Shown here: positions 34,527-46,922 of the stretch, piece after piece
Position numbering within the stretch: the stretch's first letter is position 1
How the letters are laid out: the number at the start of each line of letters is the position of its first letter
Assembly: GCA_963082975.1 (NCBI GenBank)
Contig: OY720349.1
Span: 44,931,962-44,995,961 of the forward strand
DNA from: Labia minor
Lineage: Eukaryota > Arthropoda > Insecta > Dermaptera > Spongiphoridae
DNA length: 64,000 bases
Reading direction: 5' to 3'
Translations under genes and position numbers: made by a program
Notes under the pieces: model-generated
Told to the model about the DNA's origin: nothing
Databases searched by the model: none
The model's input: only the letters and a program-made list of their open reading frames with translations

Positions 34527-35349
34527 TATTTATTTTTATGTATATAGCTACTCGTTAAATAAAGAACAAGATTATTAATATTATTATTACAGTTTTTTTC
34601 TTATTAACTTGTCATTTATTAATTTATAGATTGTATTGTCTTATTTAAAAATAATTATATAACTCTATTTTTCCTATTTAATAAATGAAAATACATATAA
34701 CAATTCCAAGGATTAGTGTTTGTTTAATTCAATTGGAAAAAAAATATAACTCCTATTAAAGTTTTCAAAGTCTCCTGATATCTAACAATACATACTTACT
34801 CCCTGTTTCCTGGCTGTAATAACAAACTTTCTGCATTTTCTATCATCGTTTAATTAAGTTCTGAATGGAAAATGAGCGTGGCTGCCGTTAGTATCGAGAT
34901 TACCAAGCTTAACACACAATAGCCAATTCATTTATAATTGCAGATTGTTACTTGCTGTACTTGATGCTTGTTTATTTTTTATTTTTATTGAAACGGTGAT
35001 ATATATTAAACAAATGGGCCGAGCATCAGTGAGTAGTGGCTTTTGCTTAATGAGTGCTTTTCTATGAATGGTTTACCATTCACCTGAAGAACCGGCATTC
35101 ATTCTTCTTCTTCATTCAGGCGGCCCGAGGCTTCCGAGTTGCCCGAGGACATCAAAACCCCCCCTCTCCTCACTACGCCCTCCCACCTTTTCGTCTCTCT
35201 CTCTCTCTCTCTCTTTCTCTCACTTCCACTCAAACTTCATGCTTCAACTATTCTTCATTCTGCAATCCAACTATTTTGATTATTTAATATTTTACGTAAT
35301 GAAAATTTTTAGTAAAGGACGACATTACCTAATTATTTAATTTATAACA
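34527..35349. other. Spacer with a CT microsatellite
   Basis: A+T-rich except for about 35085-35235, which is G+C-richer and contains a (CT)n run at 35195-35220. Two overlapping frames (35054-35340) pass through this repeat and are not credible genes. Confidence 0.45.
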
Positions 35350-35672
35350 TATCTTATCTTATTATACTAGCAAATTGTGTATACATATATTTTTATATTT
35401 ATTTGGATGTTTTTGAGATGTTAAACCGGTCTATGAATTTTTTTGAAATTCACATAATTTTTATAAAGAAAAATCGATCTGTATTGGTTTCAGCTTTGGG
35501 AAAAATCATCTTCATTAGTTTTTTCTTAGTTTAAATTTATATGACGTCACTAACCCATATTTGCCTCTTGCCATTCTTTTTTAATTGATATTGTGTTCAA
35601 TTTTATTTTAATTTAATTTCAAAATAAAATTAAAAATTACGAAATATATTTATTAATCTCTGCCAAAAAAAA
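35350..35672. repeat. Dispersed repeat family F, copy 2
   Basis: It shares its opening block (ATCTTATCTTATTATACTAG) and closing block with 32686-33533. It includes a stretch close to the family A interior (TATTGGTTT...TTAGTTTTTTCTTAGTTTAAA...ATATGACGTCA), suggesting it is also a Helentron-derived repeat. No tandem expansion here. Confidence 0.5.
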
Positions 35673-36420
35673 AAAATCTAAATTTTATCTTATTTGTCTT
35701 GCAAATATTGTAAGTATAAATTATATTTATTTGCTTCTCTATCTTGAAAACATATTATACATATTATTTATGATATTTTAAAAACAATTTCTTTCTTTAA
35801 TTAATAATTCATTTAAAATGATAATTAAATAATATCTTATTCAAAATAAATTATTGAATAAATATAATCTAATAATATTAAATAGAAATAGAAAACCATA
35901 AATAAATGATTTTTGAGTTCCTGTTTCTTTAAAATATTTGAAATTTTTTCATTTATTTTTTTAAGGGTCGAACGATAGCTCGGTGGTCCAGGTACTTAAT
36001 ATTAATTATCCTTTTTAGAAGAGTATATATATATATATAGCAATAAATAGTAATAAATAGATAAATGAATTTATATATAATGTCTTTTTATTTACCAATT
36101 CTGATTTACTAAATTATTAAAAATTCATAAATTCAGATAAATTGTTTGCTAATTTTAGTAAATAAATATTCTTGAACTTAACTAACGGTGAGTTTATGGA
36201 GATGTCACTCGTTTTCAAAATTTATTTCTTGGTTCTCTTCGACAGGTTATTGAAAACCTAATTTGTTTTTTTTATAAGTATAGCTTGAAACCAAATAAAA
36301 ATGTTTTGAATATTAGATATTTCGTCTCAAATTTCATTCCCGGTGTTAAATTTATTACTATTATAAATAATTGATAAAGAGCAAGCTGTGTAATGTAATC
36401 TAAGAAGAGAAAGGCTTTGA
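35673..36420. other. A+T-rich spacer
   Basis: TA-rich sequence, with a TATATA run at about 36025-36040. Nothing recognised. Confidence 0.5.
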
Positions 36421-36890
36421 ATTTAAGGGGGGTCGGACCAGGACTCTCTGATCCTATTGTGATCTATGATTATGTCGTCCAATTATTATTCCCACCTTTT
36501 TTTTTATTTATTTTTCTTCTAGAAAAGAATTAATCGCAGCCTGATATATCTCTTCTCAAGAATTCCTCTCTCGCTTGTTCTTCTATTATAATTGGAATAT
36601 AAATTTCCCCACAAGGGTTATTCTGGGTCATCCGGGGTTGTGCTGAGCCAATACACCGTTGTCCAGTTGTCAGTTGTGTGGTTTGTTGCACAACTTGACA
36701 GATTATAGGCCTCCCAGCTCTACTATTAACAATAAATTGGATGATTGGAGATGGAAAAGATTTATTTCTCCAACAATGTTTCCAAACAAGCCGAAGCTTG
36801 AATATCCATCGAGACAATATGATTATGGTGTCTCAGAATCATTCTGTTTAATTGAGTGGTCTTTTTAGGCTAGTAATTCTTCTAAACGAG
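36421..36890. other. Mixed-composition island with opposing open frames
   Basis: A 95-codon minus-strand frame (36530-36817) and a 69-codon plus-strand frame (36659-36868) overlap. The minus frame has balanced composition, with segments such as RMTQNNPCGEIYIPIIIEE, and ends in REEFLRRDISGCD. I recognise no family. A TTTATTTTTCTTCTAG acceptor-like site ends at about 36523 on the plus strand. The island could be an exon, a decayed transposon piece or regulatory DNA. Confidence 0.25.
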
Positions 36891-37196
36891 AGGAACCACT
36901 CTCACTTAAATAACAACATTGCCTTTATATGAAAAAGTCAATTAAAAATTAACGGTGTTCAGATCATATCGCGTCTCGATGATCTGATTTGGTCCATTCT
37001 TTGTTGATTAGAATAAATTGGGTCCTCGTGTTACTATCTCAACAAAATTCTTAAATAAGATTGTGTCAAAAAAGTGAGAAGAGATAAATGATACTGATTT
37101 CAAAATAAAATATTATCTGTTGCTTTTCGTGTCGATTATAAAAAATATAACTATAATATAAAAAATTGATTTAAATAAGAGTACCTATTTTAAATT

Positions 37197-37696
37197 AGCT
37201 GGAGTGTCTCCACTCGACTATCTCGCAATTTGAATTGGATTAAATAACATAATATATTATATTTAAATTAAATTTAATTAATTATAAATTATAAATAATA
37301 AATATTAAACCAGCGCATGTTTGGTTTTTTATTGATGGCACCATGGCACGTGTTGGCGCGTGAGATTTGCAGTGTTAAAAAATTAATTCTGGTACTTTCA
37401 GCGATTCAATCAAGCTGAAATTCTATATATAGCAGTTTTATACAATTATTAATCATGTGAAAAATTATCAAACATATATCTTTATTTTTACGGTCACTTT
37501 AGAGGAAAAAAAATCAAAACGTTGTAGGTAATGACCCTCTTCCGGTTGAGCTACATTTCTCAAAAGTTGATAGAAAACTATGAATTTTGAATAATGCTCA
37601 TGTACCAAATTGCATCATTCTAGCTCAAACCGTTTTTGCGTAATCTTGCCTACATACATACACACATACACACACACATACACACACACATACACA

Positions 37697-37728
<32 letters not shown>

Positions 37729-37844
37729 GACATTTTTCTCAACCTTAGTGAAAATGATTCAGGAACCTTCAAAACGTATAAAAACATCAAAATCTCAACA
37801 TCGAAAATTTTCGTGATCGCAATACTATCTCTGGCGAGATAGTA
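37197..37844 (-). mobile_element. Helentron-like non-autonomous element, family B copy 3
   Basis: Complete copy: hairpin GAGTG-TCTC-CACTC, then ACTATCTCGC, and the closing GCGAGATAGT (37834-37843). It is the longest B copy because the CA/CATA microsatellite has expanded to about 80 bp (37651-37728). The two frames at 37610-37842 are translations of that microsatellite. Confidence 0.8.
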
Positions 37845-37980
37845 AAAAAGAAGAAAAATTCTATATTATAATTATTAAGTAAAATTAAACATTAAAAGAC
37901 ATTATTTTCCGAGTATAAATTGCTGTTCTTAAATTATAATATTTATTTATAATATATATTTTATATTTATTATTGAAAAA

Positions 37981-38485
37981 TCTGAAGTGTCTCCACTTGA
38001 CTAACTCGCAAATTTGAATTGAATTAGTTAACATATATTATATTTAAATTATATTTAATTAATTATAAATTCTCATTTAATATTTATAAATAATATTTAT
38101 TAAACCAGCACATGTTTGGCTCTTTGTTGATTTCACCACGCCACGTGCAGGCGCGTGATTTGCAATCGTGTTAAAAATTAATTCCGTTGGCGCGTGATTG
38201 GCAGTTAACGTGTTAAAAAATTTAAAAAATTAATTCCAGTACTTTCTAGCGATTCAATCAAGCTGAAATTCTAAATATCGCAAATTTTACAATTTTTAAT
38301 TATGTGAAAAACTATCAAACATATATCTTATTTTTACGGTCAGTTTAGAAGAAAAAAATGAAACCCTCTTCCGAAAAAGTTGCATTTCTCAAAAGTCGAT
38401 AGAAAACTACGAATGTCCTTTTACCAAATTTCTTTATTCTAGCTCAAATCGTTTTTGCGTAATCTTTATTTCTGGTGAGATAGTA
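37981..38485 (-). mobile_element. Helentron-like family B copy 4 (diverged)
   Basis: It begins 136 bp after copy 3, in the same orientation. Both ends are recognisable but mutated (GAAGTG-TCTC-CACTTG hairpin, CTAACTCGC, and closing GGTGAGATAGT). The microsatellite and about 100 bp near it are deleted. Many substitutions mark it as an older copy. Confidence 0.7.
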
Positions 38486-38691
38486 AAAAAATAATTATTT
38501 CCTAAAGAAATTTTATGTTGATGGTTATTGTTTTGTAAACATAAATATCCAAAAAAATTTATATCAAATTGAGATTTTATCCAAGATATTAAGGCTGAAA
38601 CTATTCAGCATTGATTCTCCCTCATAGCAGTTATCCATCATCATAGTTAAAAGTTTTATTTTTATTCGCACTAATTATCTTTAAATCAGGG

Positions 38692-38725
<34 letters not shown>

Positions 38726-40182
38726 TATAATAAAAAGCTGGATGGTCTTTAAAAAAAATGTGTATGTATGTGTGTGTTTAATCCAACTTCTTCTTTTCCT
38801 TTAAGCAATTCTTTTGTTTTTCTTCTATTGATTCTTTCGAATGAAAGTTTTATTCACGTTGCAAAATTAGTTAATAAAAAAAATATGTGGTTATTTTTTA
38901 CAATACAGCAATACTCTGTATCTTTGTATTTTTTTTTATTTAATATATATAAAACTGAATAGAATTTCATTGTGAATTAAAATAATAATAGTATTTGTAA
39001 TCAAAATTATTATGAATCAGAACGTTTCACTGAATCTTTTCTATTAGTGAATGACTTGATGTCACATTTTAATAGACTAATTGTTCTGGAAAAAATAATG
39101 AATGATTACCGGGAATTATCGAACCGAGTCAATGGCGCTCCGGAAGGGCGGTACACATCCAGGGGGTGGGATTCACTTCCGTAACGGATGTCATTCTGAG
39201 ATTGAAAAGGTCCGATGCACTCAGGTCATTGACGAGTAGCAGATAAATACAATCATTATGATTAGTTCAACTTATCTGCTTTCCATTATTTAATTTTTAT
39301 CATTTATGAATAGATACACAATTTGATCGTTGTGAAATATTTGATAAATTGTTGAATGTTCGTTATATTCGAAATGATGTGATTAAAAATATTATATTTT
39401 AATAGTTTCTAATAAACATTGACTTTAAAAAAAAAAATTGAACTTAGACTGAATAAAGAGGGAAAATCAGACATGGCCTATTAGTAAAAACTGTTCAAAC
39501 CTTACTAAGTATATGAAAATTTATAATTTAATATTTAATTTGATAGACTATTAAATAAATGTATACTGGTTAATATTGGGATAGTTTCTGCCATTAAAGT
39601 AGCCAATAAAATAAAGCGATAAAATTGCGTTATTCCAATAAATGACCCTAACTGATTCTATTTGGTTTTATTGCTAACCATTTGATTTTTCAATCAATAA
39701 CGTTCACTCATTTTCCCATTCCAGACTCGTAGTTACTACTATCAATAGTCTATAGTAATTAAGAAGAAACGTTTATTTGCTTATCTTTTATTGTTTAATA
39801 TTAAAATGTTATGCAATTATGCGAATTTTTCTTTAATTCTTAAACATTGTAAAGTCTAAAAGACTTATTAAAAATTGAGTTCTTTGAAAACGATTAGTGT
39901 CGTGAATAAGACATCACGAATATAACTATATATATATATATATATATGATGTGGTAAATAGAAAGTTAACATTAAAATAAACATAAGTCTCATATACAAT
40001 AAAAAATCTATAATATTAATATATATGTACCTATAAAAATGCTAAGTTATTTCCGGGTTAGTTTATGTCTTATTTATTTATTTATTTTTTTTTTTTGGGG
40101 GGGGGGATTTTTAAGATTCTTAGTCTGTATGAAATAGAGTCAATGTTCAGATTTTATGTTGAATGGGTGAGTAATCTGTAAC
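38486..40182. other. A+T-rich spacer with an island near 39.1-39.25 kb
   Basis: A (TA)n run is at 38693-38722. The balanced patch at about 39085-39245 (containing GGCGCTCCGGAAGGGCGG) has no open frame. A G run of ten lies at about 40097. Nothing else recognised. Confidence 0.4.
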
Positions 40183-40390
40183 TTAACACATTATGAGCGG
40201 GACGGGTATTTGTACCCGTTGCGGGGACTCCCACTTATAAGCGGGGCGGGTATTTATACCCGTTGCCACTTATATAAGGGATATATATTAGTTATCGTTT
40301 AAAATAAGTAATTTTAAGTGACACAAGGGAAAATATATATTATATAAGTGGCAACGGGTACAAATACCCGCCCCGCTCATAGTGTGTTAA
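40183..40390. mobile_element. piggyBac-type MITE with TTAA ends
   Basis: 208 bp including TTAA at both ends (40183-40186, 40387-40390), the fixed target duplication of piggyBac elements. The terminal inverted repeats are 40 bp with only two mismatches (TTAACACA...GAGCGGG). Within each arm is a smaller hairpin, ACGGGTA-TTTG-TACCCGT. A third copy of the GCGGGGCGGGTATT motif lies at about 40239-40252. No coding sequence, so it would need a transposase from elsewhere. Confidence 0.85.
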
Positions 40391-40450
40391 GAAGCTCTGA
40401 AAAACCCTCCTCTTTAGCAGTACCAACTTACACGAGAACCAAAACGTACA

Positions 40451-40814
40451 TAGGGTAAAGTATAAAGTCGTTGGCACCGAGGAAGTCATTGGCCCCCTAT
40501 CACTAAAACACAAATAATAAGAAATTTTTATTTTAAAAATTGCGCTATTAACGATGGTTATGTAATCGTTTGTTGTATGGTTGTATAATCACTATAGAAT
40601 ACCTAGGTCAATAACTATAACAGGGTCCAATAACTGTATTTTTAAGGATTTTTGCGTGCTTTTTGAAAATGTCATGAGAAAATGATTGTTTTTTATTCTT
40701 CAAAATTCTCATAGTATCTATGTTCAGCAAACCTAATTTGACAATTTGCCCATCTAGGCATTAAAGACTGCTAGGAATTGCTTAAGGGGACAAACAACTG
40801 TATGCTTTACCCTA
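40451..40814. mobile_element. Tc1/mariner-type MITE (tentative)
   Basis: The ends are imperfect inverted repeats of about 24 bp: TAGGGTAAAGTATAAAGT at the left and, reversed, TAGGGTAAAGCATACAGT at the right. TA at both outer edges fits the TA target duplication of Tc1/mariner elements. It is 364 bp long with no coding capacity. It lies only 60 bp from the piggyBac-type MITE. Confidence 0.65.
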
Positions 40815-41954
40815 TATATATATATGATTATAATATAATCCATCTTTTTTTAATTGAATCTTTTCCTTCTCTCCCTGTTAAATCTCCGATCCGTTACGTG
40901 TATTTTTCTTTATTTGTACCTGATAATTTTATGATATATTTTGATTATCATTAAAAAAAAATGTTACCAAAAAAGTTTCAATGCTGTAGGTAGCACCAAA
41001 CTACCATTTATAAAAAAATAATTTTTCTACTTACCTATAAAGATAGATAATAGAAAAATATTATTGATTGGTTGTTTAAGCATCTTAAAAAAAAATAATA
41101 ATAAATATAAAATATTATTTTGAAATGAAATGTGGGAAGTGATTGTCTCTTTCCCTAAAAGGAGGGGCGATTTTCTTATTAATCATGAAAAATGATTAAT
41201 AAAATGTCTGTCGGCTAAGGAATAGACTCCATTTCAAACAGTGAAATGCAAGAATTGAAGAATATTTTTTTTTTCTAAGAAGCAGGAGGCAGTGATTTCT
41301 TATTGTAGTTACTTTTGATGAGAATCCTCGCGTCGGTCATTTTTGAATTAAAGTGTTCTTAAGCACGTGTTTTGGTATATGATTGATTACCCGCATAATT
41401 AAATTTATGAAAAAAATATATTTTTTTTTTAAACATACAAGTCAATTTTGAGATTTGTCTACTCTCTCTTTCTTAAGCTTCAGAGAGATTCAAATCTTTC
41501 TAACGGCATTCGTTCTTAATCGAACCCCACTCTTTTAAATTAAGTCGTTCGTGGCTTAATAATAGTAATCCTCTGGTAATAACAAACTTCTCCTTCATAT
41601 TTAATTATAATCAAGGCGTGAGTTGCCTCGATACTTTCATTGGGATTTGATCCCGCCTTCGGCTTTTTATATGGATTGAGAACATGGAAAATCAATTCGA
41701 ATAAATAGAAGATTACAAATTCGACATTTGGATTGCATTTACACTGTAATCAAAACAAAAATACATTTGATGAAATAAACCAATATCCAACTCACACATT
41801 AATACATATATATTATATATAATCATAAGGCAAAAAAAAAAATATTCCATGAAAAAAAAAAATAATAAAATAAAATATATCGTTTCTTAAATGATTTGAT
41901 TGATTTTCAGAATTTCAAAAAAAAAAATCAATTGTTTAATTAAGTGGAAAATAA
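40815..41954. other. A+T-rich spacer
   Basis: No gene or shared repeat. The patch at about 41455-41660 is more balanced but has no open frame. Confidence 0.5.
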
Positions 41955-42580
41955 GTTGACCTGTGGCCAGGTCCGAACCGACCGACGGTTTGAAGTAAAT
42001 TAATTTCCAGCTACAGAAACAATTTCAAATAATTTTAATATGTCTATTAATGTAATAAAAAACAGATAGGGATAGAACATAAATATTTTTAATTTTATTT
42101 TATTTATAATATATATATGGAGGCGCTGGCTGTGACGTTATGAAGGACTGGGTGACGTCATATAATTTTAAATTAAGAAAAAACTAATGAAGATGATGAT
42201 AAAACCAATACAAAGTGCATGATTCATGGAAATATGTAAAAAAATCTCCTCATGTGAAATTTGGTGTGAAAATAACCCTTCCCTTCCTATCGTCGATCGC
42301 TAATACTACCACTTCCGGTTTCCGGATATGCACCAAAAGTTGATCAATTCATCATACTGATGCATTAAGTAAATATACTTATACCAAATTTCATCAAAAT
42401 CAGTTGAGCCGTTCAAGCTGTACACATCTATACGGACGGACCGACGGACGGACGGACAGACATCATGCTAAAAATACTTTTTTCTGTTAAGAAAATGCAT
42501 GATTCGTGGAGATATGTAAAAATCTCCACATGTGAAATTTGGTGTGAAAACAATACCTCCCTTACTATCGTCGGTCGGTA
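41955..42580 (-). mobile_element. Helentron-like non-autonomous element, family A copy 3
   Basis: Complete copy: hairpin GACCTG/CAGGTC, then ACCGACCGACG, and the closing CGTCGGTCGGTA (42569-42580). There are small internal differences (ACTTATACC insertion near 42375, altered first TGACGT site). The flanks differ from those of copies 1 and 2. Confidence 0.75.
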
Positions 42581-45539
42581 AAAATATAAGCACTCATACA
42601 AAATTATTAGAAATAAATTATAAATTCATTTAAAATGTATTTTTATGATTTGTATTTGTTTAAATATTATTTCATCAGATTCATTTTAATTTATATTATA
42701 TTGAAAAAGTTTTTAATTGAAAATAATTACAAAGTAGACAATTGAATAGATTTTACATTTACTTAAACATTTAAAGAAAGTTTACCTAGATAAATATATA
42801 ATTATTGCATTGTTTTTTTATTTTAATATTAATGAAAAGATTATTTAGTGAATATTAAACATATTATTATCAATTTAGAATTTATCCCAAAATATCCAAA
42901 AGTTTTAAGTGATTTGCACCCATCTAAATAAATTATAAATTAAATAAATTTGATATACTTAGATAAAATATATGATTAAATTTATGATAAAAAGGTATTT
43001 ATCACAATTAAAACAGACCTAAATATTTTTATAATAATTAAAATAAATGTTGTTTGTGTATGTTTATATGCACTTTCTCTAATGCATTATCTTTATATAA
43101 CATCAGAGATTTTCAAACAATAAGTCACCTTCCCATGATCTTTTAGCATGATTTTTTTTATAGTTAAATCTTGACGTCAGATCCAATCCTATTCTTTTTT
43201 AATGACTCTCTTTATGCTAAAATTTCAAATGTCGATTGTTAATTCATGTGATGATTTCTTCTGGTTTCGCTCGATTGATTTCTTCTTGAAATAGAGAGCC
43301 CCTCCTTCTATTTTGTTGATTGATAATACCTTAAACTATAATTTTATCTAAATTTTCATAGTATAAATATTCATCGAGTGACGAGATTTAATTGATGATT
43401 ATTCGCCAGCTGCTATCAAAATCGGAATTTCTCATCTTTGGGTGGTCTCTCTTTCTTTCATTTTTACATACACTCACTCACATATATAATCTGATCTTTT
43501 AAACTGCAATCATCCATTCATTGAATGGGATTCCTCCCTCCTCATCGTTCTTTCAAGCTAATTCCTTCGCCTTCTGACCTTTCACCGCATTAGAGTTCCA
43601 AGCAACGCGCAAACAGTAAATAAATCAAATTTCACTCCGAGGTTTTTCTAATTGGATAGGACGGGAATTTAATTTTTCATTACCTTATTTGTTTTTTGGT
43701 TTATTAGCAAAACTTATTCAAATTCAATTTACGATCCATTCGTCAATCAATTATTTACTTTGCTTAATTTGTTTTTATATACAATATAAACGGTACGTCT
43801 GAATATATTTTAAATAAATGATAAGATAATATCAAAGGCGATTCTCTTTTACCATAAATGTAAGTGGAAATATATATAAATCAATTGTTAGAAAATTGAA
43901 ATTTAGTTTAGGGAATAGAATTTCTAAAGGTGGGATGATTTATGAAATTTCTTTTTACCAAATGATACGACCTAATATAGCGGCTGAATCGTTTCTCATT
44001 CTAAGCGGCTATTTTTCCGGTACCATTAATCAATAAATTATTACTATAATATCCTACCATTGTTCTATTTTTTCCTCTTAAAATTAAAAAAAAGTAACAG
44101 TCATTTTTTGCTTGAGCGCATTTCTGTTTCACGAGAGAAAAAACGCCACTTTGGTGCAACGCCTTTTGCCACCTGAGTGGTTCATATTTGACGCTGTTCA
44201 TTATTTATACGTCCTGTCTTTTAGACGATTAACTTTTTTAAGTCTTTAACTTACTATAATCTATCTACCTAACTTAACTAATCATACTAAATAAGCAAAA
44301 ATCGTCTATTTCCATTTATATATCTATTATAGTAAATATACTTGATAATTAAAAAGTAGAGCCTCCCATCAAGAAAATCAAAATTAAAGTTGTGACTGAT
44401 CATAGAACACCTTTATCCCGTTTAGGTGGCAATCAACTTGAGTGATCCTGTCTTTTTGTCAAAAGTCAAGTTTTTTTTTTATTATACTAAATCTTCTGTT
44501 ATTTCTCTGTTTTTGTCATATTAAAAATTAAAAATAAAAATTGTATCCAATTTTCTGAAAAATAAAGTTACAATTATCTTTCATATTATTTAATTATGAT
44601 ATGATTTTTAAAATAGTCTGCCTATTTTATTGATAAATTAATGTTCATTTTTAGAATAAATGAATATTCTTGTTAGACAGTTAGTCTGAATAAAATATGA
44701 TCTCACTTTGATCAGTTGTTAAATCAGTTAAATAAATTTATATAAAGTTTTTCTATTAAAATCATTGTTGATTAATATAATATAACCATTGATTTGTTAG
44801 GTATAATTACACAGAAAAATGTGCTTCAATATAAAAAAAAAATTTAATTTATTTCCTTATAATATTTAAAATTTATATTTTTAGTAAGTAATATATTATA
44901 TTCATAAAATGAATATCTTTTGTTTAAAAAAAAATGAAATTTTCCAATTATGCAAATTTATGATTTATCTCATTCAAATAACTTATTCAATATTATAGTA
45001 TAATGATAGTATAATGATGAAAAATTAAAAAACCTATACTTAATTAGTATTATTTACCATGCTTTCATAATTATTGCAAAAGTATTTATACTTATATTCC
45101 ATTAATAAATAAAAAAAATTTAAAAACTCAATAAATATTAATTTATTAAAGAAAAATCATAATAAACTATAAAAGAAATAAAATATATTTAATAAATTTT
45201 TCTATGAGAAGAAAATTACTTAATATTTATTTTAATTAAGTATATATATACTAAACTTTTAAAATAAATACTTATATATAAATATTAAAATACTTGAATT
45301 GATAAGGTAAATTCATGAAACATTTCAATTTTTATACTTAATTGACTACAAGAATTTATTTCTCTTGATTTGCAAAATATTTTAATATTATTTTTAGAAT
45401 ATTTTTATTATGTATGTATTTAATAATGTGGAATAGAGAGAGTAGAACCAAAAAAGGACATAAATGAACTCTTAATTCAAGTTGTCGTTACAAATTGAAT
45501 GGATCTGTATAATTTTTTATCAATTTAAATTTGTAGAAG
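42581..45539. other. Long A+T-rich interval
   Basis: No credible gene. More balanced patches lie at about 43495-43620 and 43980-44220. The latter contains a 66-codon minus-strand frame without recognisable motifs. The stretch at 44500-45420 is extremely A+T-rich. Confidence 0.45.
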
Positions 45540-45970
45540 CGTTCGTTATTCTAATTACGGCGACAGAAATTCTTTGGAAATCGTTGCTTTGATGTTCTCA
45601 GATTAACCGCTAAACAAGACCTCGATTTCATGGATTAAGCGCCTAAAATGGGGAAGAGACAGGCAACATCAAGAGCATGGATTTGCAATATAAAACGACA
45701 CGTCTCACTGAATTTTTTATATATCTATACATAGTGAGGTAGGCGATGTCAAGTGCCATATGTTCTCATGTGACGGATAACACGACTTTCCCCTCCGGTA
45801 ACAGGTGCTGCTGTTTACTCAGGAATCGCGGGGTCCACCGCGGAACCTTTTTCCAGCAACTGACCACTGACCACTTGGCACTCTGCAACCGCTTCGGGGA
45901 ACCTGATCAGCTCAACTAGGAATTTCGTGAGACGTTATCCAAGATGCCAGCTAGCTAATGCCAATTTTGC
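45540..45970. other. G+C-richer unique island
   Basis: Balanced sequence with CGGGGTCCACCGCGG (about 45829-45843) and several CG dinucleotides. No frame longer than about 50 codons. It is not repeated elsewhere in the window. The reading is a candidate regulatory element. Confidence 0.3.
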
Positions 45971-46113
45971 CATAAATGGAAATCATTTATTTTTACTTAA
46001 AATGAGCAAAAAAATGTTTAACTGATGCAAGCAAGTCTTAGAATGATTTCAATTAAATATAGAGAGAGTTTTATAAGACAATTTGAAAAGATTTATCAAT
46101 ATAATTATTAATA

Positions 46114-46265
46114 CTAGCTTCTCAGAGCGCCGAAGGGCCCCTTTACCCCCGACGATATTACATGGTAATTTGTTGAAAGAGTATGCGAAAGGTTTTAATT
46201 CATTTTAATTCAATCAATATATTTTTTTTCTCTCATTTGGATCTTCGTTTTCACTCAAATTTGCA
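46114..46265 (-). mobile_element. Helitron family C 3' end, diverged (copy 4)
   Basis: CTAG (46114-46117, preceded by A on plus) is followed by CTTCTCAGAGCGCCGAAGGGCCCC. This aligns with the 3' terminus of the 55.1-kb copy, but the hairpin has lost its second arm. Similarity to the next 130 bp is weak but visible (AAAGGTTTT, TTCAATCA). An old, truncated relative that meets family B copy 5 at 46.3 kb. Confidence 0.6.
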
Positions 46266-46306
46266 AATTGCACAATTTTTTAAAATATAAATTTAAATAT
46301 AAATTA

Positions 46307-46922
46307 GCTGGAGTGTCTCCACTCGACTATCTCGCAATTTGAATTGGATTAAATAACATAATATATTATATTTAAATTAAATTTAATTAATTATAAATTA
46401 TAAATAATAAATAATAAATATTAAACCAGCGCATGTTTGGCTTTTTGTTGATGGCACCACGTCACGTGATGGCGCGTGAGATTTGAAGTGTTAAAAATTT
46501 AATTCTGGTAATTTCAGCGAATCAATCAAGCTGAAATTCTATATATAGCAGTTTTATACAATTATTAATCATGTGAAAAATTATCAAACATATATCTTTA
46601 TTTTTACGGTCACTTTAGAGGAAAAAAAATCAAAACGTTGTAGGTAATGACCCTCTTCCGGTTGAGCTACATTTCTCAAAAGTTGATAGAAAACTATGAA
46701 TTTTGAATAATGTCCATGTACCAAATTTCATCATTCTAGCTCAAACCGTTTTTGCGTAATCTTGCCTACATACATACACACATACACACATACACACACA
46801 CACACAGACATTTTTCTCAACCTTAGTGAAAATGATTCAGGAACCTTCAAAACGTATAAAAACATCAAAATCTCAACATCGAAAATTTTCGTGATCGCAA
46901 TACTATCTCTGGCGAGATAATA
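46307..46922 (-). mobile_element. Helentron-like non-autonomous element, family B copy 5
   Basis: Complete copy, close to copies 1 and 3: hairpin GAGTG-TCTC-CACTC, ACTATCTCGC, CATA/CACA microsatellite (46768-46806), and the closing GGCGAGATAAT with one change. No coding capacity. Confidence 0.8.

Noticed and set aside
37610-37842. Two open frames rich in His/Thr or Tyr/Ile
   Set aside because: They are translations of the CA/CATA microsatellite in a family B element.
41515-41545. Sequence resembling a tRNA B box (GGTTCGATT on the minus strand)
   Set aside because: No A box, anticodon stem or acceptor stem can be drawn around it.
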